A DNA stretch of 42,383 bases, from assembly GCA_020853815.1 (NCBI GenBank), contig JADYYE010000065.1:1-42383 (forward strand). The letters are read 5' to 3'. The notes under the pieces are model-generated. The model was not told the origin of the DNA, did no database searches, and saw only the letters and a program-made list of their open reading frames with translations. Positions 7,800-16,137 of the stretch are shown piece by piece. Source of the stretch: Phycisphaerales bacterium. GTDB lineage: Bacteria > Planctomycetota > Phycisphaerae > Phycisphaerales > UBA1924. Made by a program: the position numbers and the translations under genes. The stretch's first letter is position 1; each line of letters starts with the position of its first letter.

Positions 7800-7807
7800 G
7801 AAGGGCG

Positions 7808-9439
7808 CTACTTCGCGAAGGCGAGCACCTGATCGATGATGTCGCGTCCGCTCGCGCAGCGCGGGCACTTGTGCTGGCCGCCGAGCTTGCCGCGTGATTC
7901 CATCCAGCGATGGAACGTGCCGAGGCCCAGCGGCGTGACGGTGGGCTCGGTCATGCCCAGGTCGCCGGTGCGCTTGATGCCGTAGTCCACGCACTGTTCC
8001 TTGAGCGCGGCGTCGAAGGCGGGGACGAAGGCGGCGAGGCGCTCGGGGGATGCGTTGGCGGCCTCGACGGCGAGCTCGAGGCCGGCGCGGCGGCCGGGGC
8101 CGGGATAGACGGGCGCGGCGGTGAACTCGCCGACGATGAGGCCGGTCTGGCTCGCGGCCTTGGCGACGGCGTTCTCGATGTTGTCGACGATGAGGTTCTC
8201 GCCGAAGGCGTTGATGAAGTGCTTGTGACGCCCGACGATGCGGAGGCGTGACGGGCCGTCGCCGCCCGAGCCGTCGGGGCGCGAGGGGATCGTGTCGAAC
8301 TCGACGACATCGCCCAGGATGTAGCGCCACAATCCGGCGCAGGTGGTGAGCACGACGACGTACTTCTGTCCCTTCTCGACGGCGTCGCAGGTGAAGGCGG
8401 GGGCGTCGGGCCTGGCGATGTCTTCGAGCGGGACGAACTCGAAGAAGTTGTGGTTGTCGGTGAGGAGGCGGAGGCCGGGATCGCCGCGGGTGTCCTGGAT
8501 GGCGATGAAACCTTCGGAGGCGGGGTAGAGCTCGAGGCGGAAGGGGATGTCCGGGCCGTCGGGCGCGCCGCTGTAGGCCTGGCGGACGCGCGGGTCGAAG
8601 GGGGCGTATTTCACTCCGCCGTGGACGAAGATGGTGAAGTTCGGCCAGACGTCGTGGATGGTGTTGACGGTGCGGCCCTGCTCGCGGGCCATGGCGATGA
8701 GGCGTTCGAAGAGCACGAGGGCCCAGGAGCACATGCCGCTGACCATGCGGACGTCTTGATCGAGGCAGGCCTTGGCCATGGCGTCGATCTTGGAGGGCCA
8801 GTGGCTCATGAGGGCGATTTCAGGGCCGGGGAGATAGACCTCGCTGACGGGCCAGCGGATGAGCGGCGTGACGATGCCGGAGAGGTCGCCGGTGCGGATG
8901 CCGTGCGTGTTGGTCGAGAGGTCGGTCGAGCCGCCGAGGAAGAGGGACTTGCCGGAGCAGAGGGCGGGGAGGGAGACGCCGAAGCGGGCCATGTGGGAGA
9001 AGATGTCGAGCGAGGCGCGGAAGTTCGAGGCGAGCATGTCTTTCGAAACGGGAATGAACTTGTCGCCGGCGGTGGTGCCGCTGGTCTGGGCGTAGTCGCG
9101 GACGAGGCCGGGCCAGAGGATGTCGGGCTCGCCGCCCTCGCGCGTGCGGGCGACGCGGTCTTTGTAGGTGATCCAGTCGCCGATGGGGACGGCGTCGCGG
9201 AAGCCCTTGAGCATGTCGTCGTCGGGGAGGGTCGCGAGCTTTGCGAAGTCGGACGTGCGGCCGATCTCGGTGCCCGCGGCTTCGGAGAGGAGCTGGCGGA
9301 GCTGGCTGCGCTGGATGCCGGCGCTGTTGCGTTTCCAGTGGGCGATGTTGGAGAGGAGTCGGATGCGCCGGGAAAGATAGGTGCGCATTCCCACGCCGAT
9401 CAGGCCCCGGAGCCAGGATGAGCGGGGTTGTGAGGTCAT
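7808..9439 (-). CDS. GH3 family acyl-acid conjugating enzyme
   Basis: 543 aa, close to full GH3 length. Plant GH3 proteins are ATP-dependent amide synthetases (adenylating enzymes) that join hormones such as indole acetate or jasmonate to amino acids; bacterial members have mostly unknown substrates. Family features visible are the ATP-binding QTSGTTAGDKFIPVS (about 119-132), an SMCSW-like segment (SGMCSWAL) before the central FVHGGVKYAPF, ELYPASEG, and a late region with IVGRHKHFINAFGENL. It starts 9 bases after the stop of the alpha/beta hydrolase, so both are probably one transcript. The pairing suggests a conjugate-making enzyme beside an amide- or ester-cleaving enzyme. The actual acid substrate cannot be told from the sequence. 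Confidence 0.9.
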   Translation of the reverse strand: MTSQPRSSWLRGLIGVGMRTYLSRRIRLLSNIAHWKRNSAGIQRSQLRQLLSEAAGTEIGRTSDFAKLATLPDDDMLKGFRDAVPIGDWITYKDRVARTREGGEPDILWPGLVRDYAQTSGTTAGDKFIPVSKDMLASNFRASLDIFSHMARFGVSLPALCSGKSLFLGGSTDLSTNTHGIRTGDLSGIVTPLIRWPVSEVYLPGPEIALMSHWPSKIDAMAKACLDQDVRMVSGMCSWALVLFERLIAMAREQGRTVNTIHDVWPNFTIFVHGGVKYAPFDPRVRQAYSGAPDGPDIPFRLELYPASEGFIAIQDTRGDPGLRLLTDNHNFFEFVPLEDIARPDAPAFTCDAVEKGQKYVVVLTTCAGLWRYILGDVVEFDTIPSRPDGSGGDGPSRLRIVGRHKHFINAFGENLIVDNIENAVAKAASQTGLIVGEFTAAPVYPGPGRRAGLELAVEAANASPERLAAFVPAFDAALKEQCVDYGIKRTGDLGMTEPTVTPLGLGTFHRWMESRGKLGGQHKCPRCASGRDIIDQVLAFAK

Positions 9440-9448
9440 GGGGGTGCT

Positions 9449-10273
9449 CTAGCGCGGCGAGGCGGCAGTGGCGGCGAGCGAGCGATTGAACTCGATGAGG
9501 AGCGCGGCGAACTGTTCGGGCTGCTCGATCATCGGCGCGTGCCCGCAGCGATCGAGCCAGGCGAGCGTTGAGCCGCGGATGAGCTTGTTGAACTGATCGG
9601 CGGCCTCGGGGGGCGTGACGGCGTCTTGCTTGCCCCAGACCAGGAGCGTGGGGGCCTTGATCTGGCTGAGGCGGTCGCCCATGTGATTGCGGCGTGCGGA
9701 GCGGGAGAGTTTGACCATCGCGCGGGCGCCGCCGCGGCGCGAGAGTTCGCGGTGGGCGCGATCGACGTCGCCCTGATTCATTTTGGATCGGTCGAAGAAG
9801 AGCTCGCCGATTTTTTCGACGAGCCACTCGCGCGAGGGGCGGAGCTGGACCTCTCGGACGGTGGTGCGCTCGGTGAGGCCGGAAGAGCCGGCGAGCACGA
9901 GGCCCGCGACGAGTTCGGGACGCTCGACGGCGACGCGGAGCGCGACGTGCCCGCCGAAGGAGTTGCCGACGAGGACGGCGGGCTCACGGACATGGCGCTC
10001 GAGGAAGCGGACGGTGAGTTCGGTGACGCCGTGGATCGAGCAGTCCTCGCCCTGCAGATCGAGCAGTGGGAACTCGAGCATGACGGCGCGGGCGTGTGGG
10101 GCGAGTGCGTGGGCGGACTGTTCCCAGTGGTCGTTGAGGCCGACGAGTCCGTGGAGGAACACGAAGGGGCGCCCGGAGCCGAGATCAACGACGCGTGCGG
10201 GGACTTCGCGTCCTTCGAGGCCGCGGAGCGAGAGGGGTGCGTGCGGTTGGATGTTGGTTGGCGCGGTGGTCAC
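9449..10273 (-). CDS. Alpha/beta hydrolase
   Basis: 274 aa, starting with GTG. It has the classical fold order: oxyanion-hole motif FLHGLVG (about 39-45), nucleophile elbow GNSFGG with Ser105, acid in WGKQDAVTP (about 220) and catalytic His in CGHAPM (about 248). It resembles the broad MenH/BphD-like group, so substrate cannot be assigned. No signal peptide is seen; it is probably cytoplasmic. It is the first gene of a likely two-gene unit with the GH3 enzyme, whose ATG lies 9 bases downstream. The decayed 97-bp repeat and its hairpin lie upstream, between apt and this gene. Confidence 0.88.
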   Translation of the reverse strand: MTTAPTNIQPHAPLSLRGLEGREVPARVVDLGSGRPFVFLHGLVGLNDHWEQSAHALAPHARAVMLEFPLLDLQGEDCSIHGVTELTVRFLERHVREPAVLVGNSFGGHVALRVAVERPELVAGLVLAGSSGLTERTTVREVQLRPSREWLVEKIGELFFDRSKMNQGDVDRAHRELSRRGGARAMVKLSRSARRNHMGDRLSQIKAPTLLVWGKQDAVTPPEAADQFNKLIRGSTLAWLDRCGHAPMIEQPEQFAALLIEFNRSLAATAASPR

Positions 10274-10403
10274 GTGGTGCGAGGCTCCCGGCGAAGGCTG
10301 GGGCGATCATATGTTCGCTCTTGGCGCGGGATCGTTTGGGAAGTGTCAAGGGCGGAGAAGGGGCGTTCTGGGCACCGGGCACGAGGTCGTGGAAATGGCA
10401 CAC

Positions 10404-10490
10404 GGAACCTCTGAACAATTCAAGTTCAGCCTGAAGGATCGCTTCCGGTGGGCGAAAAACCGCCTTGTGGAGGCGGGCCATCAAAGGCGC
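10404..10490 (-). repeat. Decayed copy of the 97-bp inverted-repeat element
   Basis: The left end GGAACCTCTGAACAATTC is intact and the CTGAAC/GTTCAG hairpin is kept. The body has many substitutions, and the right terminal repeat is unrecognisable, so the end is approximate. The terminator-like hairpin survives in altered form (CCGCCT/AGGCGG with a 5-base loop, TTTTT kept). It lies about 30 bases downstream of the apt stop and has the same orientation as the other copies. Confidence 0.8.
10455..10476 (-). terminator. Probable apt terminator within the decayed repeat
   Basis: Minus-strand stem CCGCCT/AGGCGG with a 5-base loop, followed by TTTTT. It lies 44 bases past the apt stop. Its survival while the rest of the repeat has decayed suggests it is useful to the cell. 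Confidence 0.5.
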
Positions 10491-10519
10491 AGCGGATTCA
10501 CATCAGTGTGAGCGAAAGG

Positions 10520-11044
10520 TCAGAGCCGCAACACCGCGTGGACCGAGCCGTAGGACTCAACGCGGGCTCGGCCTTTGAGTGCGAGCAACTCGATCAGCAC
10601 CGCGGTGCCCACGATGTATGCGTCCGCTTGCCTGACCATGTCGCAGCAGGCGTTCAGCGTGCCGCCGGTTGCAAGGAGATCGTCGACGACTAGCACGCGG
10701 CGCTTGGGCAGGATCGCGTCGGCGTGGATTTCGAGGCGGTCCTTTCCGTATTCGAGCGAGTAGTCGACCGCCCGCACTTTCCTGGGAAGCTTGCCGGGCT
10801 TGCGCACCGGCACGAACCCCGCCGAGAGCGCCTGGGCGATCGCGATGCCGAAGATGAACCCGCGCGACTCGGCACCGACGACCAGGTCGACGTTCATGCC
10901 CCGAAACGGGTTGGCCATCAACTCAACCGCCAGCGCCAGCGCCCGCGGGTCGGCCAGGAGCGGCGTGAAGTCCTTGAACACAATCCCCGGCTTCGGAAAG
11001 TCCGGCACATCGAGGATGAACGGTCGCAGGTCGGTGACGGCCAT
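10520..11044 (-). CDS. apt: Adenine phosphoribosyltransferase
   Basis: 174 aa, normal length. It salvages adenine with PRPP to give AMP plus pyrophosphate in the cytosol. Diagnostic features: GIVFKDFTPLLADP near the N terminus (20-33), AESRGFIFG (58-66), VRKPGKLP (80-87), and the PRPP-binding VVDDLLATGGT at 119-129. GGGAG lies upstream of the ATG. It is divergent from groES with about 63 bases between starts, so both promoters must lie there. A decayed 97-bp repeat with a terminator-like hairpin follows the stop. Confidence 0.97.
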   Translation of the reverse strand: MAVTDLRPFILDVPDFPKPGIVFKDFTPLLADPRALALAVELMANPFRGMNVDLVVGAESRGFIFGIAIAQALSAGFVPVRKPGKLPRKVRAVDYSLEYGKDRLEIHADAILPKRRVLVVDDLLATGGTLNACCDMVRQADAYIVGTAVLIELLALKGRARVESYGSVHAVLRL

Positions 11045-11107
11045 GGCGGCTCCCTTCTCGCACCCCGAGGATATCGGGTCGATGTCGGGGGCGTCCTACA
11101 GTCCGCC

Positions 11108-11458
11108 ATGAGCGCTTCGGAACCATCGAAACCGTCGCGGACACCCGCCAAGGGCGGCATCGAGACCGTCGAGCCCGTGGGCAAGCGGGTGCTGATCCGC
11201 AAGGACGAGGACAAGAAACAGACCAAGTCCGGCATTCACCTGCCCGACAAGATCGAGATCCCCACGCTCACGGGGCGCGTGGTCGCCATCAGCGCCCAGA
11301 TCGAGCGCGACGAGAATTACCCGATCAAGCGCTACGACCGCGTGCTCTTCAACCCCAAGCAGGCGATCCCCGTCGACTTTGAGGGCGACAACCGCCTGTT
11401 CGTGGTGCCGATCGAGGACATCGTCGCGGTCTTCCGCAAGGCCGGCTCGGAAGAATGA
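11108..11458 (+). CDS. groES: GroES-like co-chaperonin
   Basis: 116 aa. GroES caps the GroEL folding chamber. Family features: PVGKRVLIRKDEDKKQTKSG near the start of the fold, the mobile-loop region with SGIHLPDKIEIP, TGRVVAIS, and YDRVLFNPKQAIPV. It has an N-terminal Ser/Pro/Lys-rich extension of about 20 residues not usual in GroES. No groEL is adjacent, so this is an orphan, perhaps a paralogue used with a GroEL elsewhere. aroA follows after 40 bases. Start ATG 11108 was chosen because the fold begins soon after it; the longer open frame upstream overlaps apt. Confidence 0.88.
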   Translation: MSASEPSKPSRTPAKGGIETVEPVGKRVLIRKDEDKKQTKSGIHLPDKIEIPTLTGRVVAISAQIERDENYPIKRYDRVLFNPKQAIPVDFEGDNRLFVVPIEDIVAVFRKAGSEE

Positions 11459-11498
11459 GACCGGACGCCTCGGCGTCGGGCGCGGAGGGGACGGGCGC

Positions 11499-12914
11499 GT
11501 GGGAGAGTTGGCGGGCACACTGTCGCAGGACCTGGCCGCCCTCCCGGCACGGCTGGCGTTGCGCCCGCCGAACGCCGGCGGGAGTGTCTCGGTCCGTCCG
11601 CCGGGAAGCAAGAGCCTGACGAATCGCGCGGTGCTGCTGGCGGCGCTGGCTCCGGGCGTGTCGCGCGTGCGCGGTGCACTCCTGGACGCCGACGACGCCA
11701 GACGCATGGTCGCCGCCCTCGAGCAGCTCGGAGCCCGTATCGCGCCCGCCCGCGACGCGCCGGGTGATCTCGTCGTCACCGGCGTGGATGGCTGCTGGCA
11801 GCCGCGCGACGCCGACGTGGTGCTCGACCTCGGCAACGCGGGGACGGCCACGCGGTTCCTCGCGGCCGCGGCGCTCTTGTCGCCCGTGCCCGTGACGCTC
11901 GACGGCAACGCCCGCATGCGTCAGCGCCCGATCGGCGAACTCGGCCAGGCGCTCGAGCGTCTCGGCGCGACGATCGAGTATCGCGGGTCGCCTGGCTGTC
12001 CGCCGATGCGGATCACGCCGCCGCGAGATCTGGCACTGACGGGGCGCGTGCTGGAGCTCGGCACCACGCAGTCCAGCCAGTTCATCTCGGCGCTGTTGCT
12101 CGTGGCGCCGTGGCTGCCGTCGGGGATGACGATCAAGCTCTCGGGCGAGGTGACCAGCCCGTCGTATATCTCGATGACGCTGGGCCTCCTGGCGCGATTG
12201 GGCGCATCGGTCCGGGCGTCCGACGATCTGCGTGTGCTGCGTGTCGGCGCGGGCGGGCGCGAGGGCGTGGCGAAGTTCGATTATCCCGTCGAGCCCGACG
12301 CGAGCGGCGCGACGTATTTCTGGGGCGCGGGCGCGATCCGCGAAGATCTTGCCGTGCGCGTCGAGGGGCTGGGAGCTCACTCGCTCCAGGGCGACGCTGC
12401 GTTCCCCTCGCTCTTGGAACGCATGGGCGCGACCGTCACGCGGGCCGCGGAGCCCGCGTGGACCCGCGTCTCGCGCGCCGAGGAGTTGAGAGCTTTGGGC
12501 GCGGACATGACCGACATGCCCGACGCCGCGATGACGCTGGCGGCGGTCGCTTGCTTCGCCGGCGGGCGCAGCGTGATCAAGGGCCTGCGCACCCTGCGCG
12601 TGAAGGAGACCGACCGCATCGCCGCGATGATCACCGAGCTTTCCAAGATCGGCGTCGCGATCGGCACCATGCCCGGCGACGACGGCGCGATCTACGTCGA
12701 GCCCCCCAAGGGCGGCGTGGATTGCTCGGAGAGTTGTGCCGTGGTCGAGTTCGACACCTACGACGATCATCGGATGGCCATGTCGCTGGCGCTGGTGTCG
12801 CTGCGCCGCCCGAACGTGGTCATCAAGGACCCCGCGTGCGTCGCCAAGACGTACCCGACATTCTGGAAGGACTTCGCCCGCCTGCACGGCGCGGCGACGG
12901 AGGAGCATCCATGA
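11499..12914 (+). CDS. aroA: 3-phosphoshikimate 1-carboxyvinyltransferase (EPSP synthase)
   Basis: 471 aa from GTG 11499, which has GGAGGGG about 8 bases upstream; the frame stays open back into groES but that part is not protein-like. It joins shikimate-3-phosphate and phosphoenolpyruvate in the shikimate pathway. Motifs: PPGSKSLTNRAVLLAAL (34-50), LGNAGTATRFLAAAALL, QSSQFISALLLVAPW, RVKETDRIAAM and DTYDDHRMAMSLAL. Its stop overlaps the next start (ATGA), so translation of the M24 peptidase is probably coupled. No other shikimate gene is nearby. The start lies 40 bases after groES, so a shared transcript is likely. Confidence 0.97.
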   Translation: MGELAGTLSQDLAALPARLALRPPNAGGSVSVRPPGSKSLTNRAVLLAALAPGVSRVRGALLDADDARRMVAALEQLGARIAPARDAPGDLVVTGVDGCWQPRDADVVLDLGNAGTATRFLAAAALLSPVPVTLDGNARMRQRPIGELGQALERLGATIEYRGSPGCPPMRITPPRDLALTGRVLELGTTQSSQFISALLLVAPWLPSGMTIKLSGEVTSPSYISMTLGLLARLGASVRASDDLRVLRVGAGGREGVAKFDYPVEPDASGATYFWGAGAIREDLAVRVEGLGAHSLQGDAAFPSLLERMGATVTRAAEPAWTRVSRAEELRALGADMTDMPDAAMTLAAVACFAGGRSVIKGLRTLRVKETDRIAAMITELSKIGVAIGTMPGDDGAIYVEPPKGGVDCSESCAVVEFDTYDDHRMAMSLALVSLRRPNVVIKDPACVAKTYPTFWKDFARLHGAATEEHP

Positions 12915-14074
12915 GCACAAGCCGCCCCGCGACGATCATGGCCGGGATCCCGCAGACCAACATGTCGCTTTACCGGCGCATCCGCTTCCTGGTCGGCGAC
13001 CCCGTGGCGATCATCGAGATCCCGCGTGAGGGCGGTGCGCGGAAGTCCACGCTCATCATCCGCGACATCGAGATGGACCGCGCCAAGAAGCACGCCCGGG
13101 CCGACGAGGTGATCTCTCCGGCCGACACGGCGCCCGCCTCGGGGCTCTCGGGCGACCGCGAGACCGCGACGGCGCAGTCCGTCGCCGAATTCCTGAAGCG
13201 GAACAAGGTGGGCAAGGTCGTGGCGGACCGCACGCTCCCGCTGATCTTTGCGAGCATCATCAAGCAGGGCGGGATCGAAGTTGAGTGCGACGTTGAGATG
13301 GGCGTGCTGTCGCGCCGATCGAAGGACGAGCAGGAGGTCGAGATGCTGCGCCAGGCGCAGCACGCGACCGAGGAGGCGATGGAGCTGGCGTGCCGCACGA
13401 TCGCGCGGGCCAAGCCCGGCAAGGGCGGGCTGCTCAGCCACGACGGAGCGACGCTGACCGCCGAACGCGTCCGCTCGATGATCTCGACGTTCCTGATGGA
13501 GCGCGGCTATTTCAACCCGCCCAGCATCGTCGCCTGCGGAAGCCAGGGCGGCGATTGCCACGACCACGGGCACGGCGAGCTCTTCGCCGACCGGGCGATC
13601 ATCGTCGACATCTTCCCGCGCAACCAGACCACGCTCTACAACGGCGATTGCACGCGGACGGTCGTGAACGGCACGCCCAGCGCCGAGCTGATTCGCATGC
13701 ACAAGGCCGTCGTCGAGGCCAAGGCCGCGGCGATCGCGGCGACCAGGGCCGGACGAACCGGAGAGGACGTGCATCGCGCGACGATGGACTCGCTCAAGAA
13801 GCACGGCTTCGAGCGCGGGCTTCCCAAGGCCGACTCGCCCGAAACCTACACGTCGATGCAGCACGGCACGGGGCACGGCGTGGGCCTTGATGTGCATGAG
13901 CCGCCGTTGCTGGATATGGGCGCGCCCGTCCTGGTCGCCGGCGATGCGCTCACCATCGAGCCGGGACTCTACTCTCGGGCCTACGGCGGCGTGCGCGTCG
14001 AGGACATGGTCATCGTGACGCGCGACGGCTGCATTAACCTCAACACGCTCCCCGAGGGCCTCGATTGGAAGTAG
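12911..14074 (+). CDS. M24 family metallopeptidase (Xaa-Pro aminopeptidase-like)
   Basis: 387 aa with the creatinase-prolidase layout: N-terminal domain to about 145 and pita-bread catalytic domain after it. Candidate metal ligands are all present: Asp in IIVDIFPRN, Asp in NGDCTRTVV, His in GTGHGVGLDVHE, Glu in TIEPGLY and Glu in VRVEDMVIVT. Such enzymes remove N-terminal residues next to proline, but M24 also includes non-peptidases, so the substrate is open. The ATG overlaps the aroA stop and is preceded by GGAGGAG. A (GAAGTCAC)10 array begins on the very next base after the stop codon. Confidence 0.92.
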   Translation: MSTSRPATIMAGIPQTNMSLYRRIRFLVGDPVAIIEIPREGGARKSTLIIRDIEMDRAKKHARADEVISPADTAPASGLSGDRETATAQSVAEFLKRNKVGKVVADRTLPLIFASIIKQGGIEVECDVEMGVLSRRSKDEQEVEMLRQAQHATEEAMELACRTIARAKPGKGGLLSHDGATLTAERVRSMISTFLMERGYFNPPSIVACGSQGGDCHDHGHGELFADRAIIVDIFPRNQTTLYNGDCTRTVVNGTPSAELIRMHKAVVEAKAAAIAATRAGRTGEDVHRATMDSLKKHGFERGLPKADSPETYTSMQHGTGHGVGLDVHEPPLLDMGAPVLVAGDALTIEPGLYSRAYGGVRVEDMVIVTRDGCINLNTLPEGLDWK

Positions 14075-14160
14075 GAAGTCACGAAGTCACGAAGTCACGA
14101 AGTCACGAAGTCACGAAGTCACGAAGTCACGAAGTCACGAAGTCACGAAGTCACGAAGTC
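14075..14160. repeat. 8-bp tandem repeat (GAAGTCAC)10
   Basis: Ten perfect units at 14075-14154 and a partial eleventh, starting immediately after the TAG of the M24 gene. It is the same octamer as at 4094-4165, 10 kb away. A GTGAGTCGTGA stretch follows in both places, so the two loci share a compound structure. Confidence 0.95.
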
Positions 14161-14204
14161 AGACAGACCGTGAGTCGTGAACGGTGAGCGTGGTCAATGG
14201 GAAG

Positions 14205-14320
14205 CTGCTCCTCCAGCCCGAAGGGCTGGTCGCTCGTAGCCGGGGGTGGAGGGAGTCCGCGAGCGAAACCCCCGGAATGGATGCCCCATCGTGATCGCAC
14301 CACGAAGTGGTGCTCGTGCC
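14205..14320. repeat. REP-like cluster of three palindromes
   Basis: Three hairpins in 101 bases: CCAGCCC/GGGCTGG with GAA loop (14213-14229), CCGGGGGT/ACCCCCGG (14240-14275) and GCACCAC/GTGGTGC with GAA loop (14297-14313). CGCTCG and CGAGCG offer an alternative pairing around the middle one. I recall similar palindromes as common interspersed repeats in planctomycete genomes, but could not check. The rest of the 396-base gap 14075-14470 shows no gene. Confidence 0.6.
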
Positions 14321-14470
14321 GACCGACCGTATTCAGCACGGCGTCGTGAGTTGCCGAAGCGCACGCCCGAAAAGCCACGACGCGGCGTTCGTCGCGAAGA
14401 GCCGGTTGAATTGGCCGCTCCCGATTGCCTACTGCCTTGGCTCCGCGTGTGATTGATGCGCAGCTGCGTG

Positions 14471-16045
14471 CTACTTCGCCTCGCGCGTCGGCGACCGCAG
14501 AGCCGGGCCGGACTTTACGTCCGCGCTGCCGGCGCGGGCCTCGAGCGCCTCGCGGGCGACCTCGCGATCGTCGAAGTGATGCTTCACGAGTTCCCGATTT
14601 GCGCCGAGCGTGATCTGCTCGGTCTCGTGCCCTTTGCCCGCGATCACGATGATGTCGCGAGCGTCGGCCTTCGCGATCGCGGCGTGGATCGCCGCTCGCC
14701 GATCGGGGTCGATCAGCACCCGTGCCCGCATGTCGCCCGGCACGCCCTGCGTGATCTCCCGGATGATCGCCATCGGCTCTTCCGAGCGCGGGTTGTCGCT
14801 GGTGACGACCACGCTGTCGGCCAGTTCGATCGCGGCCGCACCCATCCGCGGGCGCTTGGTGCGGTCGCGATCGCCGCCGCAGCCGAAAACGACCCAAAGC
14901 TTGCCGTCCGATGGCGTCATCGCTTTCCGCACCGCGATCAGGACGTTCCGCAGCGAGTCGTCGCTGTGGGCATAGTCAACGAACACGCGCGGCAACGCCG
15001 CCTTGCTCTTGATCGCCGCGGGCTCCAGCCTCCCCGGCGGCGCCTTCACCTCCGCCAGCGCGTTCACGAGGTCGTGCAGCTCAAACCCGCCGACGCGTTC
15101 GCGCAGCGCCCACGCCGACGCGACCGCCTGCAGCACGTTCATCTGGTTGTGCCGCCCGATCAGGTTCACCGATTGCTCGATCACACCCCACGGACCTCGC
15201 AGTTCGATCCGCATCGCGCCCATGTCGGCGGAGACCACGCGGCACGTGCAATCCGCGTCGTTGCCCAGCGAGCACTTCCACGCCGTCGCCCTGCAATCGC
15301 GGATCAGTTGCGTGTGCCACGGATCGTCGGCGTTCACGATCGCAACGCCCGAGGGCGGGAGCATCTCGAACAGGCGGGCCTTGGCCTGCGCGTAGTTCTC
15401 CATCGTCTTGTGATAGTCCAGGTGATCGCCCGTCAGGTTCGTGAAGACGCCCACGCACATCCGCGTCGCGTCCAATCGCCTTTGATCCAGCGCGTGGCTT
15501 GAGGCCTCGATCGCGGCGGCCCTGCACCCCGCGTCCGCCATCAGCGAGAACGTGCGGGAAATCTCGATCGCCGGCGGCGTGGTCATCACCGCGGGCCCGA
15601 GCGTCACGCCGTCGTCGATCTGCACCGTGCCCACCATGCCGCAGCGCCGGTGCAGGTGGTTGAGGAGCTGCCAGATGAGGTAGGTGATCGTGGTCTTGCC
15701 GTTGGTGCCCGTGACGCCGACGATCGAAAGCCGCGACGTCGGATCGCGGTAGAACCGTTCCGCGACCAGCGCCGAGGCGAGCGTGATGTCCGGCGCGACC
15801 GCGACCGGCACGTGCAGCCCGGCCTTGGCCAGCGCCGGGTCATCGGTCAGGATCGCGACCGCGCCCGCGCCGACCGCGTCCCGCGCGAACACGCGACCGT
15901 CGGCCTTCAGGCCCTTCCGCGCGATGAACAGCGAGTGCGGCACCACGGTGCGGCTGTCTTCCGTGAGATCGCACACCCGCACGCCCGCGTCGCCCTCGAG
16001 CGACACCGGCGTCGGCAGATTCGCAACCAGATCGCCAAGCTTCAT
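14471..16045 (-). CDS. murE: UDP-N-acetylmuramoyl-L-alanyl-D-glutamate--2,6-diaminopimelate ligase
   Basis: 524 aa from ATG 16045 (MKLGDLVANL); the frame extends upstream over the end of queA but is not MurE-like there. MurE adds the third residue of the peptidoglycan stem peptide with ATP, in the cytoplasm. Visible are DSRTV (30-34), the P-loop GTNGKTT (113-119), EASSHALDQRR, FTNLTGDHLDYH, VDYAHSDDSL, FGCGGDRDRTKRP and SDNPRSEEP. The DNPR motif marks meso-diaminopimelate as the added amino acid. The C terminus has a short extra tail. It lies 92 bases downstream of queA on the same strand. The gene supports a peptidoglycan wall in this organism. Confidence 0.97.
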   Translation of the reverse strand: MKLGDLVANLPTPVSLEGDAGVRVCDLTEDSRTVVPHSLFIARKGLKADGRVFARDAVGAGAVAILTDDPALAKAGLHVPVAVAPDITLASALVAERFYRDPTSRLSIVGVTGTNGKTTITYLIWQLLNHLHRRCGMVGTVQIDDGVTLGPAVMTTPPAIEISRTFSLMADAGCRAAAIEASSHALDQRRLDATRMCVGVFTNLTGDHLDYHKTMENYAQAKARLFEMLPPSGVAIVNADDPWHTQLIRDCRATAWKCSLGNDADCTCRVVSADMGAMRIELRGPWGVIEQSVNLIGRHNQMNVLQAVASAWALRERVGGFELHDLVNALAEVKAPPGRLEPAAIKSKAALPRVFVDYAHSDDSLRNVLIAVRKAMTPSDGKLWVVFGCGGDRDRTKRPRMGAAAIELADSVVVTSDNPRSEEPMAIIREITQGVPGDMRARVLIDPDRRAAIHAAIAKADARDIIVIAGKGHETEQITLGANRELVKHHFDDREVAREALEARAGSADVKSGPALRSPTREAK

Positions 16046-16137
16046 GCGCCGGCGCTCCCCCGCGCCGCGAGCGGCCGCGTCGTGCGGCGATTCGCGACGG
16101 CGGATCATCGGCGGACCGATCTCCCACGCCCCAGATT

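Noticed and set aside
8450..9421. Plus-strand frame of 323 codons opposite the GH3 gene
   Set aside because: Ala/Gly/Glu/Asp-rich antisense shadow; the GH3 frame is unmistakable.
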